Assembly: GCF_007748175.1 (NCBI RefSeq)
Contig: NZ_CP037422.1
Coordinates: 5,162,334 to 5,226,333 of the forward strand
Direction of reading: 5' to 3'
Length of the DNA stretch: 64,000 bases
DNA from: Gimesia aquarii
GTDB lineage: Bacteria; Planctomycetota; Planctomycetia; Planctomycetales; Planctomycetaceae
The translations under genes were made by a program, and so were the position numbers. This document shows, one piece after another, positions 53,817 through 63,738 of this stretch; position 1 is the first letter of the stretch; each line of letters starts with the position of its first letter. The notes under the pieces were generated by a model, which worked only from the letters and a program-made list of their open reading frames with translations, was not told the origin of the DNA and ran no database searches.

Positions 53817-53999
53817 TATTGTAGCGTCTTCAGGATTGTTTGGATCTCGTATCGTTACTTTGCAGCCGCTATGCTTATCTTGGACGTACTATAGACAAAT
53901 GCTTGATTTTCTGGGCATACTATCTGATTATCAAAAGAGCAAGTGCATGTAAATGCGAAGCAGAGTAACTCCAAATTGACTCAATTGAAAGAAATAAAG

Positions 54000-55244
54000 A
54001 TGCTTGTATTAAATCGATTACAGATGATGCTTTGCTGTTTGAGTGGCATTGTCCTGGTTTTACAATGTAAGACCAGTTGCGCTGGGGAAGATGAGAAACC
54101 GCTCTCTTATACCATTTCGCGGCAGGTGTTGCTGCAATCGAAACCGAATGATCATACCTGGTTTCACCCACGTGTTGCTGCGATTATAGAACCAGATTCC
54201 AATCAACTGTCAACGGTATTGATGACTTTACAGAAACTGTTACCAGTGTCTGACTATTTTTCTGGAATGAGTTGGATGTTGTTCTCTTCGGGATCGAATC
54301 AATGGGGCAAACCGATTACGCCTCCTGAACTGGGTTGGAAGAAAGGAGCAGGGGATGTCGATATCGCTGTTGCCGATGTTACACCCGTTTGGCATCCTCA
54401 GCTTCAAAAGGTGATCGCCGTTGGCACACAAGTTCGGTATAACCAACAGGGGCATCAACTGGATGATCAAACGCGTTCACACCAAACCGCGTATGCCATT
54501 TATGACCCTGAAACCAGGGATTGGACTTCTTGGAAGGTTCTACAAATGCCTCAGGATGAAAAATATAATTATGCCTGCAGTGCGTGCGCCCAATGGCTAG
54601 TGGAGCCGGATGGAACGCTTCTACTTCCTTTCTATCACGGCCCAAACAGCAAAACTCCCTTCTCTGTTACAGTTGTGCGATGCACATTTGATGGAAAAGA
54701 GATTCAATTCAAGAATGAGGGAAATACTCTAGAACTTGATATCGCACGTGGTTTATTCGAACCTTCTTTGATTCAATTTCAAAACCGCTATTTTCTGACA
54801 CTCAGAAACGATCTAAAAAGTTATGTCTCAACCAGCAAAGACGGTCTACATTTCAAACCAATCAAAGCCTGGACTTTTGATGATGGAGCAGATCTGGGAA
54901 GCTATAACACGCAACAGCACTGGGTCGCCCATAGTGACGGTTTGTTTCTTGTTTATACGCGGCGTGGTGCGAACAACGATCACATCGTCCGGCATCGTGC
55001 CCCGCTGTTTATGGCTCAGATTGACCCAGAGAAACTGACGGTACTTCAAAAGACTGAGAAGATACTCGTTCCGGAAGAAGGTGCTCTACTCGGTAATTTT
55101 GGAGCGGCCAAGATCAATGAAAAGGAATCCTGGGTCACGGTAGGAGAGCGCCGCAACTTTAAAAAGATTCCACAAGATCAGTGGAAGCCCAATTCGGTGT
55201 ATCTCGTCAAAATCAAATGGTCTAAACCGAACTGTGAGAACTAG
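54000..55244 (+). CDS. Secreted sialidase-like (BNR-type) beta-propeller protein
   Basis: From the ATG at 54000 (a GTG 57 bases earlier extends a polar N-terminus unlikely to precede a signal peptide) the protein has 414 residues. A signal peptide (hydrophobic LCCLSGIVLVLQ, cut near SCA-GE) is followed by a beta-propeller with sialidase-family features: FHPRVAAIIEPD near the start, a central WHPQLQKVIAVGTQ, and CTFDGKEIQF, PSLIQFQNRYFLTLRND and STSKDGLHFKP as repeated strands. Typical Asp boxes are weak. It probably acts outside the cytoplasm on sialic acid or related glycans. It is followed after 24 bases by the unknown 307-residue gene, with which it may form an operon. Confidence 0.82.
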   Translation: MLVLNRLQMMLCCLSGIVLVLQCKTSCAGEDEKPLSYTISRQVLLQSKPNDHTWFHPRVAAIIEPDSNQLSTVLMTLQKLLPVSDYFSGMSWMLFSSGSNQWGKPITPPELGWKKGAGDVDIAVADVTPVWHPQLQKVIAVGTQVRYNQQGHQLDDQTRSHQTAYAIYDPETRDWTSWKVLQMPQDEKYNYACSACAQWLVEPDGTLLLPFYHGPNSKTPFSVTVVRCTFDGKEIQFKNEGNTLELDIARGLFEPSLIQFQNRYFLTLRNDLKSYVSTSKDGLHFKPIKAWTFDDGADLGSYNTQQHWVAHSDGLFLVYTRRGANNDHIVRHRAPLFMAQIDPEKLTVLQKTEKILVPEEGALLGNFGAAKINEKESWVTVGERRNFKKIPQDQWKPNSVYLVKIKWSKPNCEN

Positions 55245-55268
55245 AATTCACCCAGGAAGAGATCACTG

Positions 55269-56192
55269 ATGACAACAAAATGGAATTGTGTACTGGAGTT
55301 GGACCGTCAGCGTCAGCATGTCTCAGGCAGTACAGTTGCGTTGCAGAAATCGATTTGTGCCGGGGCGGACCTGCGTGTAGGAACCGGATTTCGGCACAAT
55401 GAGCATATCGATACCACCTCCGACAGTAATGAACTCATCCGTGAAGTCATGGACTTTCGAGTGACCTATCTGTTAGACAGCCACTGGGTCGCCGGGATCG
55501 AAACGTTGCGCATGCCAATCTCATTGCCAGATGGTTTTGGACCAAGGGCATCGATGTCTTTTTTTATCTACAATCAGGATGGGCATCAAGCAATAGCGAG
55601 ACCGCATCTGGATGGACAACCTGCACATGGTGAACTCGGACCATCTCCCGTTGCCTCACATGCCGAAATGCCCAAGTGTCATGAACTGGCCAGTTGGGAT
55701 GCTGACACGAATGCGCCGAGCAGTAATTTTATTTATGAGTTTGAATACTTTCGTTATTTCGTGCACGATGCTTGGGAAGAAGTTCTCTCACATAACGCAG
55801 AAGGACAGATTGAATCTGGCTCGTTAGAGGTATTAATTGATGCGTTTACCGAGGGGGGTGAGATTAAGGTCGCCATTCATAATCTCTGTACCGATCTGGG
55901 TAGTCCGGAAGAAACTCAACTAGAGCATGACGTATTTGTGCATGTTGGTGCGGGTTATTATTACACAGAAAGAAAACAATTCATGGCTTCTGCGAATCCC
56001 GTAGTGAGGACGCGCCCCAGGATTCCCCTCGGTTACGGTACCTCTTGCTGGGATTTCGGTTGGGTCATGCCACGTACCGATGGTCACCTGGCACGCTGGT
56101 TCTGTAATCCTTATACACTGCAATTTGAGAAATCATCTACCAGACATTCGATGCGTTGGTTTGTAAGTCGCTCAGTAAAAAGTAATGTCTAA
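55269..56192 (+). CDS. Unknown protein paired with the sialidase-like gene
   Basis: A 307-residue protein without signal peptide. An AGGAAGAGA ribosome site precedes the ATG. The sequence is rich in His, Trp, Tyr and Asp (HNEHIDTTSD, EYFRYFVHDAWEEVL, LGYGTSCWDFGWVMPRTDGH). Several His and Asp residues could bind metal. No family is recognised. The 24-base gap to the sialidase-like gene suggests cotranscription, so it may process a sugar released by the sialidase or help its export. Its end lies 11 bases from the convergent hydrolase. Confidence 0.75.
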   Translation: MTTKWNCVLELDRQRQHVSGSTVALQKSICAGADLRVGTGFRHNEHIDTTSDSNELIREVMDFRVTYLLDSHWVAGIETLRMPISLPDGFGPRASMSFFIYNQDGHQAIARPHLDGQPAHGELGPSPVASHAEMPKCHELASWDADTNAPSSNFIYEFEYFRYFVHDAWEEVLSHNAEGQIESGSLEVLIDAFTEGGEIKVAIHNLCTDLGSPEETQLEHDVFVHVGAGYYYTERKQFMASANPVVRTRPRIPLGYGTSCWDFGWVMPRTDGHLARWFCNPYTLQFEKSSTRHSMRWFVSRSVKSNV

Positions 56193-56203
56193 TTAATCTG
56201 TTT

Positions 56204-57319
56204 TTACAGATGTTTTTTGACAAACGCCCAAGCCGATCTATCATCGAATTCATGTCCGCCATCAAACACGACATGTTCGAATCGATCTTGCAGTTTAAGT
56301 TTTTTATAATATGCTGCAGACCGTGGTTCTATCGATTTCCCCATTTCCCGATGCGAAGCTTTGTCCTTAGAACCTGCTTGAATTTGATGCGCACGAGGAC
56401 AGATGAGTGCAACGAGATCTGCATCGTTAAACAGTGTCATACGATTCATGAACCGGAAGTCTGTCGGAACAGACAATTCATTCTGTACATACCGGCCTTC
56501 CTGTACTCCAAAGTAACAGCTCGATACAGAGACTTTGATGCGCGTATCGATTGCGGGAGTTACCTGCGCATAATATCCGCCATACGAGAGGCCGACCATT
56601 CCGATTCGGTTTGAGTCGACTTCCGGGCGTTGAATCAGTTCATCTAAGGCATATGTGATCTTCGCGATTTCCACTGCTGTGATACTCGTTCCAACGAGAC
56701 GCATGCGGTCGTCAATCTGTCTGCGAATCTCTTTGGGATAACCATCGGCTCGAAACAGATGCTGTGGTGCGTAAACTAGATAGCCATGCTTGACAGCCCC
56801 ACGGACCATATCGTTGTAATTCGCTCCCCCGTTGAACAACGCTACTTCGGGAGACCCTCCGCCACCGTGCATTGAGATGATAAGTGGAGTTTTCCCTTTG
56901 GCTGACTTTGGGACAATGTAAATGCCTTCGGAGTGAACTCCTGGCAGGATCGGGAACATTGCTCTGTAATACGTTCCAATAGAGTCTTCACCAATCTGCT
57001 GGAATGTAGCGGCTTTGGTAGGACGTTTGCCAGGTGGTGGATATCCAATACTCTCACAAAATGCGCTTCGGAGTGGTGCAGCCGATTTCTCGAATGCCTG
57101 CGTGGTTGAGTAATCGGGTTGAAAAAGTTGGTGGAAGCGTGATCTGTCTGCGGCAATCGTTTGGATGTATTCATCCAGTTCTCGTGCCTGTTCTGTGCGC
57201 AATGGATTCGAGTCTGCAACGTTCTGGTTAAAGTATTTTGGTTTTGCAGGTTCTGATTGTGCGTTTGCCAGTGATGGGATGGCAATATTGATCACGACGA
57301 GTATCTGAGCCAACTTCAT
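56204..57319 (-). CDS. Secreted AXE1/dienelactone-hydrolase-like alpha/beta hydrolase
   Basis: A 371-residue hydrolase with a Sec signal peptide (MKLAQILVVINIAIPSLANA-QS). The core has the oxyanion segment ISMHGGGGSPE, the nucleophile elbow GLSYGG with the Ser, a possible acid in QAGSKDKA, and a catalytic His in FDGGHEFDD. A long N-terminal helical region (about 35-150) precedes the core, as in acetyl xylan esterases (AXE1) and large dienelactone-hydrolase proteins. It is likely exported and removes an acyl or ester group from a carbohydrate. It diverges from the fourth PSCyt1 operon. Confidence 0.88.
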   Translation of the reverse strand: MKLAQILVVINIAIPSLANAQSEPAKPKYFNQNVADSNPLRTEQARELDEYIQTIAADRSRFHQLFQPDYSTTQAFEKSAAPLRSAFCESIGYPPPGKRPTKAATFQQIGEDSIGTYYRAMFPILPGVHSEGIYIVPKSAKGKTPLIISMHGGGGSPEVALFNGGANYNDMVRGAVKHGYLVYAPQHLFRADGYPKEIRRQIDDRMRLVGTSITAVEIAKITYALDELIQRPEVDSNRIGMVGLSYGGYYAQVTPAIDTRIKVSVSSCYFGVQEGRYVQNELSVPTDFRFMNRMTLFNDADLVALICPRAHQIQAGSKDKASHREMGKSIEPRSAAYYKKLKLQDRFEHVVFDGGHEFDDRSAWAFVKKHL

Positions 57320-57652
57320 GAGGGTCTATCCTTTCGATGTGCGCTGATTTCTAAAGCAGTTATTTTTTTGTTAGGTCAGAATCTTTTCAAACACGGTTCA
57401 TTCTATCCATTGCTCATCCCTTACGTCTATTGAGAGTTCGAACTCAGATCATTTTTGTTTTTGGGAATGTAAACTGGAAGAAGTAGTCTTTTAGTATTGT
57501 TTATGAATTACTTGTGAAGTGGATTGGTTTGTGTATTGAAGGGTGTAACTTTTGCTATCATCTCCATGGTGTTCATGATATAGTTGTGTAAGAAGTCTAA
57601 ACGTATCTGTCAAGCCGACAGTGGTAAAGAATGCGCTGCTTAGAGGGTGCTC
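57320..57652. other. Intergenic region between divergent hydrolase and PSCyt1 genes
   Basis: A 333-base gap that should hold promoters for both genes. A TGC-TATCAT extended -10-like sequence occurs near 57553-57561 for the plus-strand gene, without a clear -35. No RNA gene or strong repeat was recognised. Confidence 0.4.
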
Positions 57653-60600
57653 ATGTTAAATATGACAAAGCTATTTCTGATTGCCTCGCTGGCTACTTTC
57701 ATCACATCTGTTGCTGCAGCAGAAGAAAAAATCGAATTCAATCGTGATGTCTTGCCGATTCTTTCCAATCATTGTTTTATTTGTCATGGACCAGATTCAG
57801 CGACTCGTGAAGCTGGCTTGCGGTTAGATCAACGAGAATCTGCTACAGGAAAGGCAGAGTCTGGCAAAAGAGCAATTGCACCCGGCAATGTCGAAGTCAG
57901 TGAACTCATCCACCGCATCACGACCGAAGATGAGAACGAGCAGATGCCACCCGCTGACGGACCTAAACGGCTCAATGCAGCTCAGATTGCGATACTGAAA
58001 GCATGGATTGCGCAAGGCGCTGAGTATCAACTGCATTGGGCGTTCGTAGCACCGAAACAACCGGAGAGACCCAAGCCACTGAATACCGCTTGGCCAAAGA
58101 ATGAGATTGATCTCTTTGTATGTATGGAAATGGAACGTGCCGGACTGAAACCTGCTCGTGAAGCGAGTCGTGAGACGTTGATTCGACGTGTTGCCTTTGA
58201 TTTAACGGGACTGCCTCCCACACTTAAAGAAATTGATACCTTACTTGCTGATAAATCTTCCAAAGCATATGAGAAGATGGTTGATCGCTATCTCAATTCA
58301 CCCGCTTATGGCGAACACATGGCAAAACACTGGCTCGATTTAGCTCGTTATGCAGACAGCAACGGTTATCAATATGATACAGAACGAGAACAATGGGTCT
58401 GGCGTGACTGGGTCATTAATGCCTATAACAAAAATAAACCATTCGATGAATTTACAGTCGAGCAACTTGCCGGTGATTTATTACCAAATGCGACTGGTCA
58501 GCAAAGGTTGGCGACCGGCTTTAATCGAAATCATGGAATTACTATCGAAGGGGGGATCATTGATGAAGAGTATCGTACTGAGTATGTGATGGACCGACTG
58601 GTCACCACGGGGGAAGTGTGGTTGGCACTCACAATTGGTTGTGCACGTTGTCACGAACATAAATACGATCCGATTTCGCAAAAAGAATTCTATCAGCTTT
58701 ACGCTTTTTTCAATCAGGTCCCAGAACGAGGCATGCGCGGGTTTGCTCCTAAAGAGCGTATTCCTTCGCCACTGGCTAATTCAATACAGCAAGAAATAGA
58801 AACGAAGTTAGCGCGTCTCAAGGCAGAGTTAAGGAAGCCAATTGATCTCGACAAGCAATTGGATATATGGTCGCAAGACATCTCCAGGCAGTCTGTTCGC
58901 GGTTGGACTGTCGTAGAACCTTTGACAATGAAATCATCTGGCGGAACAACGCTCACAAAACTTGTCGATCATTCGATTCTCGCCAACGGAGCGAATCCAC
59001 AAAAAGATGTCTATGAATTGACAGCCCAAACTGATGCAACTGGTATGACTGCCGTCAGGTTGGAAGCACTGACACATAAGTCACTCCCTGGCGGAGGCCC
59101 AGGACGGCACAGCAACTCTAATTTTGTCTTAAGTGAATTCGAATTGACAGCGATTTCCATAGCGGATCCGTCGCAACGGCAAGAAGTGAAGTTCCATCAC
59201 GCCATTGCCGATTATTCACAAGCAAACTATGAAATTGCAAAAGCCATTGATGGTAGTGTAGCGGGCAACAATGGCTGGGCCGTGGATGGTCCGACTCGTA
59301 AACTACCAGCGACAGGAATGTTCATTGCCTCCACTCCTTTTGGCTATAAAGGTGGCACCGAACTACGATTCCGTCTTCGTCACGAGGCGGGTTTTGCAAC
59401 ACACGGTATCGGACGTTCTAGATTTTCCATTACTGGGGATTCCGATAAAACGCTAGAATTACATGGTATTCCAGCTAAGATTCGGCAAATTGCGGCTAAA
59501 AAACGAAATCAACGCAGTTCTAATGAACAAAAACAAATTCGCGAATATTTTCTGACCCATCACAGCCCGAAACAAAAGCTGGAGCAACGCATCACTGACT
59601 TGGAAAAACAAAAAGTGGCAGCGTTTCCTGAGACAATGATCATGCAGGATCTGGCCCAGCCGCGCACGACCTACCTTCTTGGTCGCGGGCAATATAATGA
59701 GCCACGGGATCAAGTCGCTCCCAATGTTCCCGCGATTTTCCCGGCAATGCCAACGACAGCAGCAAAGAATCGACTCGGATTTGCCGAATGGCTCGTCGAT
59801 CCCAATCACCCGTTGACTGCTCGTGTTGCTGTGAATCGCTACTGGCAACGAATATTTGGTATGGGTTTAGTCAAAACGTCTGAAGATTTTGGAGTGCAAG
59901 GAGAATTACCCAGCCATCCGGAATTGCTGGATTGGTTGGCGTTGGAGTTTATACGCAGTGGTTGGGATATCAAACATATGCAACGATTGATCGTTAATTC
60001 TGCGACCTATCGACAGACCTCTCACGTCGGTGCGGCTGCTTATGCACAGGATCCGGAAAATCGATTGCTCGCCCGAGGACCGAGAATGCGGCTGGATGCC
60101 GAGCAGATTCGGGATGCCACGTTAGCGATTGGCGGTTTGCTTGTGCAACGCTTGGGTGGGAAAAGTGTCTACCCTTATCAGCCAAAAGGACTCTGGCTTG
60201 AATTGAACAACCGTCCTAATTATTCCAGGGAATACGCGCGGGGATCTGGAGAGGATCTCTATCGGCGGAGTCTGTATACATTCTGGAAGCGCACAGTGCC
60301 TTCACCGATGTTGAAAACACTTGATGCTCCTGAACGTGAGTTTTGTACGATCCGTCGGTCACGGACCAACACACCCTTGCAAGCGCTGTTGTTAATGAAT
60401 GGTCCACAATTCGTCGAAGCTGCTCGAAAATTGGCAGAGCGGATGCTGACTGAAGGTGGTTCGCACATCGATGGACATATTAAGTACGGATTCAGACTGG
60501 TAACGGCTCGGAATCCCAGTAAGGCAGAACTTGCTGTATTCCGTGAATCATATGATACGGATTTGAAAAATTACACGAATGATCAGGCAGCAGCAATCAG

Positions 60601-60718
60601 ACTGCTACAGGTTGGTGATTCATCTTTTGATACGAAATTGAATACCGCCAAGTTGGCTGCCTGCACGAGCCTCGCTCGTTTGTTCCTGAACCTGGACGAA
60701 GCAATTACCAAGGAATAA
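57653..60718 (+). CDS. Secreted PSCyt1-DUF1549-DUF1553 protein with discoidin-like insert
   Basis: From the ATG at 57653, five bases after AGAGGG, the protein has 1021 residues. A hydrophobic leader (LFLIASLATFITSVAA-AE) precedes a PSCyt1 domain with CFICHG and AGLRLD. DUF1549 has RETLIRRVAFDLTG and PAYGEHMAKHWLD, plus CARCHEHKYDP as a second haem motif. About residues 430-610 there is a beta-rich discoidin-like insert (MTAVRLEALTHKSLPGGGPG) that is shared with the IclR-linked paralogue (16673-19633). DUF1553 follows (HPLTARVAVNRYWQRIFGMG, SHPELLDWLALEF). It is followed after four bases by DUF1501. No regulator is encoded next to this pair, unlike the other three. Confidence 0.93.
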   Translation: MLNMTKLFLIASLATFITSVAAAEEKIEFNRDVLPILSNHCFICHGPDSATREAGLRLDQRESATGKAESGKRAIAPGNVEVSELIHRITTEDENEQMPPADGPKRLNAAQIAILKAWIAQGAEYQLHWAFVAPKQPERPKPLNTAWPKNEIDLFVCMEMERAGLKPAREASRETLIRRVAFDLTGLPPTLKEIDTLLADKSSKAYEKMVDRYLNSPAYGEHMAKHWLDLARYADSNGYQYDTEREQWVWRDWVINAYNKNKPFDEFTVEQLAGDLLPNATGQQRLATGFNRNHGITIEGGIIDEEYRTEYVMDRLVTTGEVWLALTIGCARCHEHKYDPISQKEFYQLYAFFNQVPERGMRGFAPKERIPSPLANSIQQEIETKLARLKAELRKPIDLDKQLDIWSQDISRQSVRGWTVVEPLTMKSSGGTTLTKLVDHSILANGANPQKDVYELTAQTDATGMTAVRLEALTHKSLPGGGPGRHSNSNFVLSEFELTAISIADPSQRQEVKFHHAIADYSQANYEIAKAIDGSVAGNNGWAVDGPTRKLPATGMFIASTPFGYKGGTELRFRLRHEAGFATHGIGRSRFSITGDSDKTLELHGIPAKIRQIAAKKRNQRSSNEQKQIREYFLTHHSPKQKLEQRITDLEKQKVAAFPETMIMQDLAQPRTTYLLGRGQYNEPRDQVAPNVPAIFPAMPTTAAKNRLGFAEWLVDPNHPLTARVAVNRYWQRIFGMGLVKTSEDFGVQGELPSHPELLDWLALEFIRSGWDIKHMQRLIVNSATYRQTSHVGAAAYAQDPENRLLARGPRMRLDAEQIRDATLAIGGLLVQRLGGKSVYPYQPKGLWLELNNRPNYSREYARGSGEDLYRRSLYTFWKRTVPSPMLKTLDAPEREFCTIRRSRTNTPLQALLLMNGPQFVEAARKLAERMLTEGGSHIDGHIKYGFRLVTARNPSKAELAVFRESYDTDLKNYTNDQAAAIRLLQVGDSSFDTKLNTAKLAACTSLARLFLNLDEAITKE

Positions 60719-60722
60719 TAGA

Positions 60723-62183
60723 ATGTCTCATCCGCTTTCAGATTTACAATTTCTCGAAAACCGGCGGCAGTTCTTCGGCCGTTCAAGCACCGGCATTGGT
60801 GTTGTGGCGCTGGGATCATTACTGAATCGTGATTTATTTTCGAAAGAGACACCCACCAATCAAATGCGCGTAGGTGGATTACCGGGAGTTCCTCATTTTG
60901 CCTCCAAAGCCAAACGTGTGATCTATTTGCTGCAGTCAGGTGCTCCTTCTCAAGTTGACTTGTTTGATTACAAGCCATCGCTCGATCAACTTCACATGAG
61001 CGACTTACCAGATAGTGTGCGTAAGGGACAAAGGCTGACGGGAATGACAGCGGGGCAGAAGAAATTCCCTGTTATCAAATCACCCTGGAAATTCCAGCAA
61101 CATGGAGACTCAGGAACGTGGTTGAGCGAACTATTGCCACATATGCAGGGGGTGGTCGATGATATTTGTGTTGTGAAATCAATGCATACAGAAGCGATTA
61201 ATCATGACCCTGCGATTACTTTTTTTCAGTCGGGACATCAACAACCCGGTCGTCCGAGTATCGGTGCCTGGCTCAGTTATGGATTGGGTAGTGAAACTGA
61301 AAACCTACCATCATTTGTCGTGTTACTGAGTAAGAATTCTTTTCATCAGGCGCAGCCGTTATATGACCGATTATGGGGCAGTGGATTCCTATCATCGAAA
61401 TTCCAAGGGGTGAAATTCCGTAGTCAGGGAGACCCGGTTTTATATCTAAACGATCCTGCCGGCGGAAGTGATGCGAATCGACGCATGATGCTTGACCGTC
61501 TTTCCAAGCTGAATCAATTACGAGAACAAGAGATCGGAGATCCGGAAATTACTTCTCGGATTGCCCAATATGAGATGGCATACCGCATGCAAACATCGGT
61601 ACCAGAGTTGGCTGATATTTCTAATGAGTCAGCCAATACTCTGAAACTGTATGGAGACGATGTCAAGGAGCCTGGATCACATGCGGCAAACTGTCTGCTG
61701 GCCCGGAGGTTGGCAGAACGTGGTGTGCGATTCATTCAGATATTTCATCGTGGTTGGGATCATCATAGCAATGTACAGAAACATTTACCGACGCTGACCA
61801 AACAGACGGATCAAGGCTCTGCAGCGCTCATTGCTGATCTAAAACAGCGCGGCATGCTCGACGAAACACTTGTCATTTGGGGGGGAGAGTTCGGTCGCAC
61901 TGTTTATTCGCAAGGTAATCCTAAGTCGTTTGGTCGCGATCATCACCCACGTTGTTTTTCGATTTGGATGGCCGGCGGTGGTATTAAGCCGGGAATTAGC
62001 TACGGACAAACTGATGACTACTGTTATAATATCACAGAGAATCCCGTACATGTACACGACTTTCACGCCACAGTTCTACATTGCCTCGGCATCAATCATG
62101 AGCGCCTGACACATCGTTTTCAAGGCCGTGATTACCGTCTCACTGACGTGCATGGAACCGTAGTAAAAGATATTCTGCAGTGA
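60723..62183 (+). CDS. Tat-exported DUF1501 protein
   Basis: A 486-residue DUF1501 protein with a twin-arginine motif NRRQFF near residue 13. Family blocks include VIYLLQSGAPSQVDLFD, FQQHGDSGTWLSELLPH, CLLARRLAERGVRFIQIF, WDHHSNVQKHL, WGGEFGRTVYSQG, GRDHHPRCFSIWMAGGG and HDFHATVLHCLG. A YCYNITEN segment before the final His block matches two of the paralogues. It begins four bases after the PSCyt1 stop, so the two are cotranscribed. It would be exported folded and work with the 1021-residue partner. Confidence 0.93.
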   Translation: MSHPLSDLQFLENRRQFFGRSSTGIGVVALGSLLNRDLFSKETPTNQMRVGGLPGVPHFASKAKRVIYLLQSGAPSQVDLFDYKPSLDQLHMSDLPDSVRKGQRLTGMTAGQKKFPVIKSPWKFQQHGDSGTWLSELLPHMQGVVDDICVVKSMHTEAINHDPAITFFQSGHQQPGRPSIGAWLSYGLGSETENLPSFVVLLSKNSFHQAQPLYDRLWGSGFLSSKFQGVKFRSQGDPVLYLNDPAGGSDANRRMMLDRLSKLNQLREQEIGDPEITSRIAQYEMAYRMQTSVPELADISNESANTLKLYGDDVKEPGSHAANCLLARRLAERGVRFIQIFHRGWDHHSNVQKHLPTLTKQTDQGSAALIADLKQRGMLDETLVIWGGEFGRTVYSQGNPKSFGRDHHPRCFSIWMAGGGIKPGISYGQTDDYCYNITENPVHVHDFHATVLHCLGINHERLTHRFQGRDYRLTDVHGTVVKDILQ

Positions 62184-62208
62184 CTTTTACATTCTTAAAA
62201 TACCTGGT

Positions 62209-63459
62209 TTATTTTTCAACCGCTGCCGAAATCACTGGTTTCAAAGCCGTTTCGAGCAGGAATGAAAAAGGCATCGTTTGTTCCATCGTCACGACGATTA
62301 GATCGTCTTTGGGAGATGACCAATAGTGCGTACTGGCAGCACCTCCCCAACCATAATCATCGACTTTGCGAGCAGAATCAAACTGACTTGGCTCAACACA
62401 AACCGAAAACCCATAGCCAAAACCAACACCATCGCGGACTGACTTTCCGAATTTAATCCAGCCGACCTCTTTGGGAACATGATTTTGAGTCATAAGCTTA
62501 ACCGTTTCGGGTTTTAAGATTCGTTTTCCATTTAATTGACCTCCATTACGCAGTGCAATGAGAAATTTCATATAGTCGGAAATCGTACCAACCAGACCAC
62601 CGCCACCGGAAAGCAGATTCGGTTTTTTCAGATAGCGACTGGTCGCTGGATCATCGATTAATTCGCCACCCGGCTTGTAGTTTGCGGAAAACCGAGCTCG
62701 CTTTTCTTTCGGAACGAAGAACCCTGTATCGCTCATATCCAAAGGTGTAAAAATATTATCCTGCAGGTATTTATCGAATGGTTGTCTGGACACAACTTCG
62801 ATAAGTCGACCCAGAACATCAATCGACGTTCCATACACCCAATCTGTTCCGGGTTCGTACATTAAGGGGGTTTGTCCCATTTTTTGAGTCATCTCCTGCA
62901 GCGTATTGTCTCGATTAATGGCATCTTCTTTTTTGACAAGCTTGCCATATTCACCAGCTGCCCCATAGACCAGACCCGCTGTGTGCGTCATCAGCTGTGC
63001 GACAGTGATCGGGTTTTTCGCTGGCCTGATTCCTTCCTCTGTGAAAACGGTCATTGCTTTTAGTTCAGGAATGTACTTGCCAATGGGATCATCTGGCGAG
63101 ATTTTTCTTTGCTCTATTAATTGCATCACGGCAGCAGTTGTGATCGCTTTCGACATCGAATAGATGCGGAAGATGGTATCTTTTTGCATCTCTTTATCAC
63201 GTTCGACATCCATCTTACCGTACGTTTCAAAGAAACAAACCTGTCCATTTCGTGCTACCATCACGGATGCCCCCGCCAGGCGTTTCTTGGCGATGAGTTC
63301 ATTGACAATAGTTCCAACTTTCGTAAGCTTGTCGGCTGACATGCCTACTTCAATGGGACTAACGACAGGTAAATCTTCAGCCTGATTTTGATCGAGCCCG
63401 AAACCGAAAAGGGCAATTGATATCCAGACCAGCTGTTTCAGTTTGAAATGCATTTTCAT
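62209..63459 (-). CDS. Secreted beta-lactamase-fold serine hydrolase
   Basis: A 416-residue protein with a signal peptide (LKQLVWISIALFGFGL) and a class C beta-lactamase/esterase fold. The SxxK nucleophile is SMSK (residues 101-104); the second motif is YGTS rather than YSN, which suggests an esterase or peptidase over a true beta-lactamase. The HxG-type region may correspond to GWGGAAST near the C-terminus. It is likely exported and acts on cell-wall peptides or small esters. It is convergent with the DUF1501 gene, with 25 bases between. Confidence 0.9.
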   Translation of the reverse strand: MKMHFKLKQLVWISIALFGFGLDQNQAEDLPVVSPIEVGMSADKLTKVGTIVNELIAKKRLAGASVMVARNGQVCFFETYGKMDVERDKEMQKDTIFRIYSMSKAITTAAVMQLIEQRKISPDDPIGKYIPELKAMTVFTEEGIRPAKNPITVAQLMTHTAGLVYGAAGEYGKLVKKEDAINRDNTLQEMTQKMGQTPLMYEPGTDWVYGTSIDVLGRLIEVVSRQPFDKYLQDNIFTPLDMSDTGFFVPKEKRARFSANYKPGGELIDDPATSRYLKKPNLLSGGGGLVGTISDYMKFLIALRNGGQLNGKRILKPETVKLMTQNHVPKEVGWIKFGKSVRDGVGFGYGFSVCVEPSQFDSARKVDDYGWGGAASTHYWSSPKDDLIVVTMEQTMPFSFLLETALKPVISAAVEK

Positions 63460-63738
63460 AGTTTGATACTTTATTATCAGGGAGTGAAATCGTGTTAGAT
63501 AATTCAGTGTATCAATTAAAATGACATCTGTCAGCTATAGATGTTCCGTCTCGTGATCTGTCTTGCTTCCTGGGATAAGATACTGCTGTTTTAGAACGGC
63601 TTGAGACGATCTAGATTGTTAAAAACTATAAAAATCGATTCTCTAGGCAGGGCGGATGGTGATATGTTTTCTAATAATCTAACAGCCAACTTTTACCTGT
63701 GCAGGTCTTCAAAATCCTCGCAGTGCTTTAGTCTTTTT

